64,000 bases of DNA, taken from Odontesthes bonariensis (taxonomy: Eukaryota > Chordata > Actinopteri > Atheriniformes > Atherinopsidae). Below, one piece after another: positions 12,101 to 24,187 of the stretch. The DNA lies in contig NC_134509.1 in assembly GCF_027942865.1 (NCBI RefSeq), positions 33,468,197 through 33,532,196 of the forward strand. Direction: 5' to 3'. Each line of letters begins with the position of its first letter. Position 1 is the first letter of the stretch. A program made the translations under genes and the position numbers. Below the pieces are notes generated by a model. That model made no database searches and was not told the DNA's origin. It saw nothing but the letters and a program-made list of their open reading frames with translations.

Positions 12101-15100
12101 CTCTAAAGCCTGTAATCGTGCTTGCAAAAATCGAGCGCTCCCGGCTGTTTTTAACCAATCATGTCAGGTTTATTATTGATCTATTATCTGAGCAGAACAG
12201 TCACCAACCACGTCTTCCATGCTGAGCGTGAGTCTGCCCCCAGCTTGTGTGCGCGCACACTGGTGTGAACTCACATGCACAACCTCGTCCACAGAGGGGG
12301 AGGGACCTGAAAGTTGTATCAGTTCGAATTTTCCGACTTTAGACTCGGAATTTTGAAAACCTGCCGACGGCAGCTTTAAAGGCAAAACACACAACTGATA
12401 GCAGCAAGTCATTCAAGGAAACAGACAGTGGAGCGAGGCTTCTACGTAAAAACTACAGAAAGATGCTGATGTTAAAAGTGTGTTTGCACAACAAATGTTA
12501 TGGCACTTTCATTCATATGGCAGCACATTTAAAATAAAACTAAATGCTAAAAGCTATACACTACTTCTGAATTAATTTTTTGATTTTGCGTACAAATGCG
12601 ATTAATCGCGATTAATCAGGGAAATCATGTGATTAATTAGAGTAAACATTTTAATCGTTGCCCAGCCCTAGTTTTGACGTATGATTAAACGGTCAAAAAT
12701 ATATATTTAGCCCCTCTAATGTTAACTTTCTGTAAGAACAGTCCTTAAACCAGGTATTTAGTAGCAAGGGCTCAAATATGTTGCACAGCTTATACTTGAT
12801 GTTAGTGGTCGCAGAAAAAATAAAAAAAATGGGAAGAGTTGTTCTTACCAGCCGAAGCACCAGTGTTTTCTTCTCCTTCTGCAGATGGTTTGGTATCTTT
12901 CCTCCTTCTGTTGTGTTGCTTTGCTGCATTTTAATAAATAAAAAAAGTATTAGTCTAAAATATACAGCTAATAAACTGCTAAAATTATCACACGACTATG
13001 GGTGGATCATCGAAAGCTGGATCAGAACATCTTGTTTTTGGGGGGAAATCTTTTCCAGCCCTGCTAATGTGTTTCAGAAGCTGGAGTCTGGGAGTTTGTG
13101 TTTGTCTACTGTTGAAAGTATCTTCCTTATTTGGTTTACCACATAATAGAGGGGGCTGTTAAAAGTTATTGCTTTTGTTGGCAGCGCTTCCTCTGAATGA
13201 CTCCTTTTGACTTGTTCGCTCATCATCCCACGGTTCAACAGATCAAGAAAAACAAACAAGGCAAGGACATCTATATCCAGCCCCATTTTTAAGAATCTTG
13301 CTCTGAATGAAAGAGTGGAACTGGATTCAAATAATTGAATAAATAAATAAAACCACATGGCAAACCATTTTTTTGCTCGTCTTACCAGGAGCACGGCGGA
13401 GACTTTTTGAGTGGAACTCCTCTGGTTCTGCTATGATGCGGACATTTCTCTTTCTTTGGCTGCGTCTCGATACTTTAAGATAAAAATGAACAATTGGGGC
13501 AGAACAACAATGTACAAACTGTTTTTTTCAGAAGTTTGAACAGGCTCTGAAAAGCCATATCATCAAAAAAGAAACCTCACCTCCTGGATCAGCCTCTTTG
13601 TCCTCACCAGACAACAGTGGGGTTTGGGAAATCTTCCTTCTGCCTCGTCTCTTTGCTTATGTATAAACAATGGAAAAAGCATAATGACAGAGACACTGAC
13701 GTTGATTGTGAAAGGTAAAATTAAACACATGCAAAACTTTTATGCTACCAATTACCCACCAGTGTTTGCAGGAGCGCCTTTCTCTGTGTCAGAGATGTTC
13801 AACGACTCCACTGGAACCTTTTTCTTTCTCCTTAGTCTCTTTGCTGTAAAAGGGAACCAAATGGCATCCTCAGACAGTAACCATAAAAATGATCGACCTG
13901 CTTTCATGTTTTCTTCCCTTGCATTTACCACGATGTAAAGGCGAGATGGCGGCCATCTTTACGACTCTCTCTTTTTCCTTCCCTTCGTCCCCTTCTTCAT
14001 CTTCCCCCACAGACACGACTTCCATGATGAGTGTGGGACTGCTGCTGTCCCTCTGGCTTTGGCCTTGGAGCTCAGGCAGAATGACACCCTGTGATCATAA
14101 ACAGAAAACCATGAGAGACACACCCTAAAACCTCCCTGGGTGAGAGTATATAACACCTCCAACTGAGCAGACAAATGCATTCTGCGCCTGCAGATATCAA
14201 ATGTAATCCAAACAGTTCACAGGCAGTGTGGTGTTGTTCTGGTCTGTGTGGGGAAGCAGCAGAAACAGGTCCCTGTGAACCGTTGGTTAATAAAAGTGCT
14301 CGATGCAATCAGACTAAGGACAGGTGGCAGACTGAGGAGAGGTAACATTTGGTTCTCTACTATATTGAAAGTAAAATTTACAATAAAAAAAAAAAAAAAA
14401 GAAGTACAGACTTAGACACTAGTTCTGTAAGGATGACAATCGGTCCGGTCATATAGTCAAGAAAGGTTACCTACTGACGAAGGATAAAAGAAGGCCGGAG
14501 CTCACTGATGCTAATGCAGTTCAATAGTGCAAACAGACACTACTGTGTCTTCGTCAAAGCATCAGTGAGCTCCAGCCTTCTGTTATCCTTTGCCCAGTTG
14601 CATACGGTTAGAAGATGGTTGGGGATTTTTGTTGCTTAAAGATTATCCTCCATCATTTTTTTCTAGAATAGAATAGAAAAATTAAAAAATTTCTACGCCC
14701 TTTTCCTTGACCATCATGGAAAAGGTCACGGGGTTAAGGAAAGACGATACCACACTTACACTAAGCTGTGATGTTCAATATTCGACAAAATGTGCTTTAG
14801 ATACTTTGTGCAATGTGATTATATCACATTGTTACACAAAAGCTATCTTATGCATCACAACAGAGATGATATAGAACATTATTTTCAAGGTTTGCAATTA
14901 AAAAGTAAAGAAAAATGTTAAATAAATAAATAAAAACAGTGAAATATAAGGCTGTCACAGAAAGCCCACTCTCACCCTCCTGTCTTTGCATCTATCCTCA
15001 CAAATCACTGTTAATAGGACTGGATGAAAGTAATCAACCGTTGGTATGAAAGCTGCAGGGAATCATGAGACAGAATTATCTCCATTATTTCATAAAGGAT

Positions 15101-15834
15101 GGTCCGGTGCAGCCGATGCTGAAGGAGATCTTAAAGGAACCATTGGAGCTCCTTTCCTTGTCATTTGGAGAAAGCTGCCACCTCCAGAGTCAGACCTGAG
15201 AGCTGCCTTACACAAATAACTTGTCAAAAAGGATTTTCAAGCTGCATAATGACCTCATGTATGAGTATGTCTTTCTGAAAAATAAAACCGAAAAATACCT
15301 TTCCCGACTGAGGACCTTCGGTGCAATCAGAGCCTTGGTCAGAGGTGTCTCCTGTAAAGACAGATGGATAAGGAATAACAGAAATGACCCTTTTGGGTCA
15401 GTTGCAGAGAGAAGGTCCCTGCGTAACCCACGATGGACGAGGAGTCACCCATAGCACATCACCAGAATAAACTGCATGAATGTGTTAAAAAGAGAGTTTT
15501 GTCATTTTCAGCCTTCATTTTCGAATAATCTGTCTGATTACAACGTGTCAGACAACGTTCTCCACTCTTACTGCCATTTCAAAAGATTCTTCATCACATA
15601 AACTTAGAACTATAAAGGTATTCAGTAAGCATGCTGCTCCAAATAACTTACTGGCATCCCATTCAACCACTTCTCCGTCAGAGTTGATCAAACCTCCGAT
15701 TACTTCATCTTGTTCCTCCTCGTCCTCCTTCTCGCCTGCTTGCAGTCTGACAGTCAAATGGAGCGTCTGGTCGTCTAAGTTTGCAGATGCCATTTTGAGT
15801 CCGTGGGACATCGAGTGGTTTCGTTCAGGGGAAT
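9104..15834 (-). CDS. C2H2 zinc-finger protein with repeated basic N-terminal exons
   Basis: Exons (5' to 3'): 15834-15652, 15351-15299, 14088-13929, 13843-13760, 13655-13581, 13472-13386, 12923-12849, 10413-10171, 9906-9104, all with GT/AG borders and consistent phase. Exon one encodes an acidic segment with an internal ATG (MSHGLKMAS). The exons from 13843 down are all entered in phase 1, and most begin with a basic run: [43 protein letters not shown] and finally GRK; some resemble AT-hooks. Two fingers lie in exon 10413-10171 and seven in the last exon, with TGEKP-type linkers, ending at a stop at 9104. The likely role is sequence-specific DNA binding in the nucleus; targets are unknown. 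A candidate upstream start exon (MFE) at 20224 would join in frame. I do not recognise a mammalian orthologue. Confidence 0.75.
11176..11590 (-). repeat. LINE remnant (L2/CR1-like 3' end)
   Basis: Minus-strand reading gives a C-terminal LINE ORF2 fragment ([17 protein letters not shown] ... [16 protein letters not shown]), then GGCGCTGTATAAGTCC and a (TTA)n tail at 11176-11198. A run of 24 G (11255-11278) lies inside. It is 5'-truncated and inactive, within the intron between zinc-finger exons 12849 and 10413. Confidence 0.7.
11255..11278 (+). repeat. Poly-G run of 24
   Basis: Uninterrupted homopolymer inside the LINE remnant. True length may differ because such runs are poorly sequenced. 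Confidence 0.9.
11639..12670 (+). mobile_element. Non-autonomous hAT transposon with a BED-finger remnant
   Basis: An exact 8-bp target duplication GTTTTGAC at 11631-11638 and 12671-12678 flanks ends with matching inverted repeats (GGGCTGGGCG on the left, CGTTGCCCAGCCC on the right). Inside, 11830-11990 encodes a BED-type zinc finger start (KVICKHC...SSSSLKYHL) of a hAT transposase. The rest of the transposase is missing, and the right part holds ATTAATCGCGATTAATC-like subterminal repeats. The reading frame is broken by a nested MITE. It lies in a zinc-finger gene intron. Confidence 0.85.
11987..12379. mobile_element. TTAA-flanked MITE, family A, nested in the hAT element
   Basis: TTAA at both ends (11987-11990, 12376-12379) with inverted ends AGCTGCCGTCGGCA. 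It carries no coding capacity and is a close relative of the copy at 42259-42833 in inverse orientation, with part of the centre missing. It sits between the two His ligands of the BED finger; without it the frame continues. Confidence 0.85.
14481..14589. repeat. 32-bp inverted repeat with 45-bp loop
   Basis: 14481-14512 and 14558-14589 are inverted copies matching at 30 of 32 positions (core GGAGCTCACTGATGCT). It lies in an intron of the zinc-finger gene. It could be a small foldback element or a transcribed hairpin; nothing indicates a known RNA class. Confidence 0.6.
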
Positions 15835-17029
15835 CCTAAACACAGATCACAGTGGCTGTAATGCATTCGTTTTCTGAAAAAAAAAAAAAAACAGACCTGA
15901 CAAGAAGTGAGGTTACAAAACTATTTGTGTTCCTTGATACATTGTGATGCTGAGAAATCTTTCAATCGATATTTTTTTTAAAAACAGAGCTTCATGCAGA
16001 AAGAATTTAATATTACATAAATATCCTGCACCATATTTATGACTTTATGAGGATTTCAAGACTGCAGACTTTCAGTTCATTTCAGGCTCATTCACTGAAT
16101 TTCACGAATAAACCCTCAAACTGTAACTTAAGCATCCATTTAGATTTACTCACAGGTCCAGCACTGAGGAAGTTCAGTAAAAAAAATAAATAAATCTAAG
16201 CAGTAATGGCTCACACAAAGCAGTCCATAACTGGAGATATCACAGTTTACAGTAGCTGCTGTTGCACTGTTTTTAGCCACCTATACCGAAGAGAAAGGTC
16301 TATGAATCGCAAAGCTGGTGAACATGATGCTCCAAGTCACTCAAAAAAAATCAAGTATCTACAGAATATTGAAAGAGACTTAGTTTGAAAGTGTTCACAT
16401 GTTCACACCTATAAGTGATCCTGGACTATGTTAAAAATGTCATATTAAATTGATCTCAACTTACAATGTTCCCTCTTTTCCTAAGTTAAACAGCAAAGTT
16501 CAGGGAAAGAAAAAGAAAGTTTTATGTGACGAGGATGTTAACTTTGTAAGATGCTCCCTTGCTTTGCCTAATTCAGACTGCTGACCCCAGCCACACTGGA
16601 GAAGGTGCATTACTGCTCCTTTCTTCATTCAGGAGGCCAATTACTTTTCAAATCTGGTGTTGGGGAGAACAGGAAATGTAGCCCTTTCTCAGCATCGAGT
16701 GATTTCAAGGTTAAAAAAGGAGTTGGTCTGTTTTTCTATGGCACCAAAGCATGTCAATGACATTTCATTAGGACCTCAGGAAATAGTGTCAAATTACGAA
16801 AAAATGCCATTTATGTCTCCTTGAAATCGGAATAAATGAAATCAGACTTCTCTTGTAGTAATGAAAAAGCAAGATGTGTTACCAGCGAATGTGACCTCAC
16901 AACTATCATGCTGAAAAGATATATCACGAAGCCATTTTTACAGGGAAAAAACTCATTCGGTGTTGCCTGAAGCTGTTCAAATTCACACCGAACCTCAAAA
17001 GTTGATGCATGAGGCCCAATTTGACGTGA
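15835..17029. other. Intron or spacer without recognised gene
   Basis: AT-rich, with short poly-A runs. It separates the first supported exon of the nine-finger gene from the decayed finger frame. No exon, RNA gene or transposon ends seen. Confidence 0.5.
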
Positions 17030-17882
17030 CTAAAAGAAATGAAAATTAACAAATAAAATAATCAACTGGTATATGTAAACATTTTCTTTGTGAATTAATA
17101 TCGTTTTCATAGTTTTACAAAAAAAAAAAAAAACTACAGGTTTTAAACGTACGGTTTGGTACGGTGCAGATATTTTGGTCTGACGTAGTTCCTCCATGTG
17201 TAAAGATGTGCTCTGTTCTTGGGCACTGCACTCCTCCCCTGCATGTGTTCTCAGACGGGATTTCCTGTTCCTTTTGTCACACACTGGGCAGGTGAAGGGT
17301 TTCTCTCCTGTGTTACTGCACTGATGCACGTTTCCCAGCGCCTTTCCGCATATACAGGAAAACTTAAGTTTCTCAGTGGAGCCCGTAGGCAGATGTCTCT
17401 GCTGCCCCTCTATGGCAGCGGAGCTCTGCCCACAGATGCCGTGGCCATCGAACTCTTCGGAGCATTTCTTCACTGGATGCACTCTCTGATGCCTCTCCAC
17501 TTCATATGAAACAGAGTTCTCCTTCCCGCATGCATCGAGGTGAGGACAAGTGTCTGTACAAGGTTCATCTTGTTCTCCCTCTGGGCTGAAACTCTCATCT
17601 GTATTCAATAATGCAAAGCAAAACAAAAATGTGAAAAATCACCAACGAGCAACATCATGTTTGGTATTTTATAAAATGATGCTGTTATTAAAGACTTCTT
17701 CACTCACAATTTTCACTCACAGTCCAGCCCTCCTCTTCCTCTTTGATGATAACTTGGATCTCTGGTATTTCACAGTCATAGCCGGGACTTTCGGGTGCTT
17801 TTATTGGGTCCTGTTTTGGTGAAGTTTGGTCACCACAGTTTTCCTTTAGACTCTGCGATAATGGATCTTGGACTTCAGGATC
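17030..17882 (-). CDS. Degenerate C2H2 zinc-finger protein (second finger gene)
   Basis: Two exons are visible. 17882-17708 (DPEVQDPLSQ ... VIIKEEEEGW) is an acidic exon of the kind preceding fish finger arrays, with acceptor TTAATAG and donor GTGAGT. The exon from about 17600 to 17030 joins in frame. Only one finger-like unit is fairly complete (CPVCDKRNRKSRLRTHAGEE, preceded by a TGEKP linker). Others have lost Cys or His spacing (CSEEFDGHGICGQSS, FSCICGKALGN). The C terminus runs through a poly-A-derived Phe stretch, which suggests decay. It could be a relaxed gene or an alternative 3' body sharing the first exon at 20224 with the neighbouring finger gene. Confidence 0.45.
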
Positions 17883-20223
17883 CTATTAAGACACGGACAC
17901 ATTATCAACGCTGAAAAAAAACCTCGAAGATGTGTGGAAAAAAAACAATGAAAGTAAACAACGATTTTCAAAAATAAAAGTTTATCAATCAGAAAACAAA
18001 CTACATGAGCCAAAAACTACAAAACATATTTCCATTATGTTGTATGTGCACTCACATTTATACCAGCAGAATAAAACAAGAGCAACTTGACTGTAATGAT
18101 ATTTTATCCAAAGAATGTGACACCCGCTACCAACTTAGTCTCACGGTGAATTAGAGCGGTGCAGACACAGCTGTGCAAATAACAAACATGTGAACAACAG
18201 ACATTCCCTGTTAGATACACCACTGCATAGTGAGATAACAGTCCTTAAGACTAGAGCTGACCAGCAGTCACTGACTGTACAAAGGAGACACTGTCATATA
18301 TAAAACACATGAAAAAACAAGTAAAACTACTTCATTTAACATGCAGGTAAATTGCTTATGTGAATGTTAGTTCACATAAGCAGTTGAGGGAGTGCAAGTG
18401 CACGTGTTTTGGCGAAACTTTTCCATGGTGGTTGGTTTTTTTTTTTATAAAGAAAGTTGCTATAGATAACGTGTTGTAAGGCCAGGTTTTATAGGGGACA
18501 CAGAAGGTGTTAGATTGCATCAATATAAACGACACTATCTCATCTAATAACTCCTTTGGAAAAAATACACGTATAAATTTAAAAGTCTTTATGCCGTCCA
18601 GTCCTTCTTTGAATATCTAAATCAACATTTTCAACTAGTATACAGACCTTCAACCATTTATAGCACATTAAATGAATAAAAGTAATTCATGCATTTAAGT
18701 TTGCATCCATTTTTTGTTCATACAGAAACTTTCTCTCATGTCTCTGTTGACTTGATGCTCAGATAATTGCTTGTCTAACCTTTTTTAATGTTATTCATTG
18801 ATACCTGGATATACAACTGTCGGACGTGAGAGTAGACTATTCTTGTGTTTGGTGGCGAGCTGCTTTTCCAATTCTGAGTCAAATGTGTACAGCAGGTAGA
18901 TATTTTCAATGTTTTCATTTATGCCACAAACAGTGCCAATACAATTTAGAAATTTAAAAAAATTAAAATCCTAAAGTGGGTACAGCAGTTGCACCACAGA
19001 ATTTCAGGAGATAGTTGATCTGTCAATGTGATTATTAACAAACATGCAAACAAATAGCTTCACATTTCACAGAGGAAATTTTAGAAAAAATTCCAAGCAT
19101 AATGCAGCACAATAAACTATAATCTCCGCCTCTCAGTAAGTTGAACCAACACATCTTTCTTTCATTGGCTTTAGCTATGAGTTCCTAATAAAGTGGCCAC
19201 GTCATTAATGAAGAGCCAAAGACGAGGGCTTCTTCAAGGACAACTATATTTCCCCGTCACTGAAGGTGCAAGTAGATTTGAAAAGAGAGCTGGAGCGATT
19301 GATTCATCTGCAATGAATGAGATATTTAATGATGTAATTAGATGTGCTGCTGACAGCATTGTGGTATTTTGCTGTAATAACTGCCATACTAAACTATTAA
19401 TAACTATGATGATTACAGTATAAATATTCAAAACCAAATTGTAACAATATTAGTTGTTATAAATCTGTACATATCCCTGCAGGTAGCCCACATCTCATTC
19501 TCCCTGTGTCTCTTTTACTACTAATATAGCCCACAAAGACGTTTCCAAAGCACTGTCTGTTTCAATCTGTGCAAACTCGACCCAACACCTTTGGGTGCCG
19601 TGCACAACATTACCTGTTTGCACTGTGATTATACAGCTTATTTATACATCATTGTAAATCATATACTACTAGATTTAGCTTCAAGTCTGTCGACATTACA
19701 TGCAAACAACAATGTTTAAGTTCATATTACTCACTGTGTCTTTCATTTACTAGAGTCTTGTGTTTAAGTAGTAATATTTACACACAGACATGGATCCCTG
19801 CACCGCTTAAATCGATTAGTCAAAACACTGCGATTTGTTAGTGATGCCCGTCTTAAACACATGATCGAAATTGTGTTACATGTTTAAAATGAAATTATCA
19901 AGCATTACCACAGGCTACCTGTCCCATTTTTTTAATCCCAAAGACACCTGAACGCTGAACGCATTTAACTACTCCCCCATTGGCCAGGGGCGTGAATTAA
20001 TCATTAAGTTACAAGAATGTAAACTGATGACAGGAAAACTGCTTCGTTTAACTGCAATCGCCACTTGCTAACTAGCAAGCTATCGGGGTTCATATTCAGA
20101 CGACGAGCTCAGATGTATCTGTTATCGTTCTGCAAACCAGGTTAACCCAGCTAGTTAACTGTTTCTGACTGCATCCAACCACCAATCAAACGACAGACAG
20201 CCCAGCTACGCTCTCGACGTTAC
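17883..20223. other. Long AT-rich intron or spacer
   Basis: No supported exon on either strand and no transposon ends recognised. It separates the candidate first exon at 20224 from the finger exons. Confidence 0.5.
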
Positions 20224-20232
20224 CTCGAACAT
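20224..20232 (-). CDS. Candidate first coding exon (MFE) of the zinc-finger transcripts
   Basis: Minus strand reads CCCATTATGTTCGAG followed by a GTAACG donor. The three codons end in phase 0, and both downstream candidates (17882, DPEVQ; 15834, DSPER) start in phase 0. Joining is therefore in frame to either finger gene. Only short motifs support it, so it needs transcript evidence. Confidence 0.35.
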
Positions 20233-20608
20233 AATGGGAGGTGGGTGCCAGCTTTGAAGGATGGCATATGAAAACCAGGATGAGCTGATATTACAGCCAA
20301 GTCGTAGCAATACTCCAGGTGAGAGCCGCTGTCATGAAGTAACCCTACTGTCTATGCTAGCTAAGCTATGTTGCGCCACCACTTCTTCTTCATGTTTTTC
20401 CCCAGTCATCCTCTTTCTTCTTCGAGGTTTTCTGGTAATTGGAATCGATGCATTACTGCCTCCTGGTTTCAGTCTTCCTCGGTGTGTTTTTTTTCTTTTT
20501 TCTTTTTTGCTCTCAAACATCTGTTTTCTTTTTCTTCAGTGTGAAAAACGACTCAATTTACCCTTGATGCAGCAGCATTTCCAAAAAGCGCTATTTGTCA
20601 GCAGCTCC

Positions 20609-20610
<2 letters not shown>

Positions 20611-20688
<78 letters not shown>
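20611..20688 (+). repeat. (GT)n microsatellite, 39 units
   Basis: Pure dinucleotide run. Its Cys-Val and Thr-His reading frames are artefacts. Confidence 0.97.
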
Positions 20689-20690
<2 letters not shown>

Positions 20691-20834
20691 GCGATCATTT
20701 TGGCCAGAGGAACAAAGCACTTATCACTTTCAATTTTATTTTGACTTGCACTCAGTTTATACGTTTGTTGTCTGACCAGACTTACTGTTAAACTGGTCAA
20801 GGTCACTTTTTTTCAATTTGGCTCCTGATGATCC

Positions 20835-20839
<5 letters not shown>

Positions 20840-20880
<41 letters not shown>
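20840..20880 (+). repeat. (ATT)n microsatellite
   Basis: About 14 uninterrupted ATT units. Confidence 0.95.
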
Positions 20881-20881
<1 letters not shown>

Positions 20882-23800
20882 CAGGGATCAGAATTCAGTG
20901 AAGAAAAAGAAAGGGATTATTTACTTGTTTTAAAAAAAAATACCCTCGCTGCATGGTTTTCATTCACATCCTTAACTTAATAAAACGTTTGCTCATTTAC
21001 TTACAAAACTAAAGTCCAATTGAAGCTGACTCCAATTGTGCAACACAAACATTCAGATATGAAGGGGAAACCACATTTGAATAAAGCAAACGCTACAAAC
21101 AGCTTCTCTTTTTTTTTTTTTTTTTTGGAGCTGTCTTTTCAGCTACAAAATCAAGAAGACACAGGATTTATGCTACAGCTGTCCGATCAAATATAAAATG
21201 CCACTCCTCTGCTCACTAGCAGTGTTTGGGAATGTAGCAGAAGCAGTGTTTGGGAATTAGCAAAGTCACTTCAGGCTCAGTCCTGTGATTTAAAAGTCAC
21301 AAAGTTTCATCACTTCTTAGACGGTCTGGTTGCCGAAATAACTTTTGCTGGAGATCTAACCTTCCCCGGAGCAGGTTAGATTTGAGATAAGACACATGCA
21401 AAACTACTGCTCGAATCAATTATCTTAGAAAAAAGATTAGAAAAAGCCTTCACTCATATGTCCGACTACACTACCCTTCAAGTTCAGTACACTCAGCAGA
21501 GAGTTTTAAAACCTCTAAAATATGTCAATCTACTGACATGGTGATCTCTTAAATAAGTACTTTGAAGTATACTAATCCCAACTGTCACATTTAAATCTAC
21601 AATCTACCGTAATTGACAGATTTAAACAAGGACCAATTTTTCCATCTTTAAAGTTCGATGGCCCGATTCTACCATTAAAATCTGGTTCCCAATGGTGTTA
21701 CTGAAGACCTCAAACAGTGTTGAAGCAACAAAAAGGTAAACGACAGAGTGGCCACGCACCATTACTACACCAATGATGCAACAAGTGATTTAAAGGGGGC
21801 TGGCCTGCCCGCCCGGTGCATTGCTCGGACCTTGCAGCTAAAGGACAGAATGCACCCAAAGTCATTGCTGGCAAAGTCGACACAAATACAACATGTCCAA
21901 CAAATAATGCTGACATAGTTTACAATACACCAATAAATATCTTTCAAATACAATCGTAATATCTGGAAATCATTTGGATTTTATAAGAAGGGAGAGCCAT
22001 TGTTAGGGGCAGTGTAGCACAACATACCTGAACACTAACCTGGTGGTGTCGTGGTGAATCCTGGATACTAATTGAGCTAGTAGAAATAAGAAAAACACAC
22101 AAGGTGAAGACACTGATGACTTTTTCTAACTACAGACTTGGAGTGTGGTTGAGAGTGGTAAAAATCAACTACAGTAGCCTATATGTTGTTGATTATTGTG
22201 CGCCAGACTTGTATAACCAAGAAAAGGATGAAGTCCCCCCCCCCCCTGCTACAAAGTGCTACAAAGTACCAAATTGTCATGCAGTTCTCTGATTGTTCCT
22301 ATGAAAATATCGTTTTAAAAGTAGCTAAGCAATGCCACATTTACAGAAATGGCTTGTTTTCACGTAGGCTACAATGGAAAATTGATATCTAGTGTTAAGA
22401 GCTGATGTCTTTTTGTTTAGTTTTAGACTGGAACAATACAATTTCTCTTCAGGTATTAATCATCAATCAATTTATTTTAAACTGAAATGCGTGAACGTAA
22501 TAGGTTATGTTCTTGTGAGTGTCACTTTATAAAGTATTATCCGTCTGTGAGTGTACTGGTGGCGTTTAAGAGGACTCGGGAGAAACCATACCTGAAACTT
22601 TTCAGGGGCTCGCGCACCTACGTGTAAGTTAACAGGTCACAGTTTCATAATTATCGTGGAGAAAATAAGGAGTCACCTCAGGCCAGAGGACAGGCTCTGA
22701 ACTTTGATCTGAGGCAGCTTTTAAAACCTGCACGTCAGAGCTCAGATGCAACTCGGATTTGACACCATCGAGGAAGACGTTGCACCTCTTCAGGTACCCG
22801 CATGACACGACAGTGTTGACGTGGGCGTTCGGAGTAGGAGGGAGTTTCCACGGCAGCAGGAGTTATGGCGACAGCCATTCAAGCAGCAATATCTTTACGC
22901 TGTCTGGATGCTTTCATTTGAGTTTAGTTAGTAATAAGAGCTCTAGGGCTAGTTAACCGGACAGTCATGTCATCCGCCAGCTTATCACCTGTCAAAGGGA
23001 ATTCCTGAGGCAAAGAACACCAGGGTTAGTTTCCTGAATGACGTTAATGAGCAGTTATGTTACTAACTTAGCTAAGGTAATTCCTCTGTTAGCTAGTTTG
23101 AAGTTATCACTTCGAAGACTAGCTAACGTGTCAGCCTTAAAGCTAATGATAGTGTGTTCTGGTATCGGAAATCATTCAATTCTTCCTGCTGCTTTACGTG
23201 AGACCTCAAATTGTTGTCGCTTATGTTTAGCTCGTAGCTAATCACTGGCTAGCCACCTACAGAGTACAGCTAACGTTCAGGTCAGGATGTTGATGAGTTA
23301 ACGTTACAAGCTGTCGAAATACATCAGATGTCTATGATGATGCATTGGTTTTCTTTATATGTTAGGATACGGCGCTGAGAAGCTCGTAGTTTGTTGATGG
23401 CTAACTTATTTTCATAAGCCTTGAAAACTGTAATCCCAAATATCTGTTGATGTTTGCCAGACGTGACACAGTGCTACTTTTGTTTTAGCTAGCCTTAATT
23501 ACCTGCGATTGATTTATTGTACACGCAGCATTTCTGCTGTCCTTATTGAATAACTTGCAGTGTAATTTTAATGGGAAATTGTTCTGATCAATTAACTTGT
23601 GTAAGGCACCTCCGAGTTGTCAGATCCATCACAGGAGATATGAAGTTGTCATTATTTGTTGTCATTATCCTCACACAGTAACACAGACTGGTCAAATAAT
23701 CCCTTTTCTCTGAGAATTAGCCGCTCAACTCTGTATAATCATAAATAAAGGGTTTGGACAGCGATATGCAAATGTCACTTTAAGGTCTGGGGTAATGCAT

Positions 23801-24187
23801 TTGCCATTTTCTTTCACTAGATTATGTTGAAAACATAACTTGAAGGTTTATTGACGCAGTAGAATAAATATCAGCTTCAAAAGATAATGCATATGGGCTG
23901 TTGCACAACCCGGTAGAGTTTGCTGATGTTGTCGTAGTGTCAATTATTAAAGGTCAATGCAATTTTATGAAAAAATACAACAGTAGTTTGCAAAAACAGG
24001 TTAGTTGAACATATGAATTGTAGTGGAGGGAATACGATTAGTCACATAATTGGAAATGTCCCTGCAAATCAATATCTTTCTCAGGCATTTAGAGACTACC
24101 TCTTAAAATGATCAAACTTTAACCATGTAGGTTGTTCCGTGTTTGTAACCATGTGCTCCCTCCTCACACCTGGCTATGTTGCACTAG
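20881..24187. other. Spacer with the expected bfar promoter and 5' UTR
   Basis: No coding exon I can defend. The bfar start codon at 24188 follows a plausible intron end, so the non-coding first exon and promoter should lie upstream, most likely near the more GC-rich stretch about 22700-23000. Short minus-strand exon-like pieces at about 22675-22800 and 22041-22079 are noted but not called. Confidence 0.4.

Noticed and set aside
20261..20791. 176-codon plus-strand frame with a Cys-Val run
   Set aside because: Driven by the (GT)n microsatellite, with no recognisable domain.
22041..22800. Minus-strand exon-like pieces at about 22675-22800 (ends in a GTGACT-type donor) and 22041-22079
   Set aside because: The open frame of the first lacks an ATG and meets stops on joining; the second is very short. 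Possible 5' UTR exons, but not supportable as coding.
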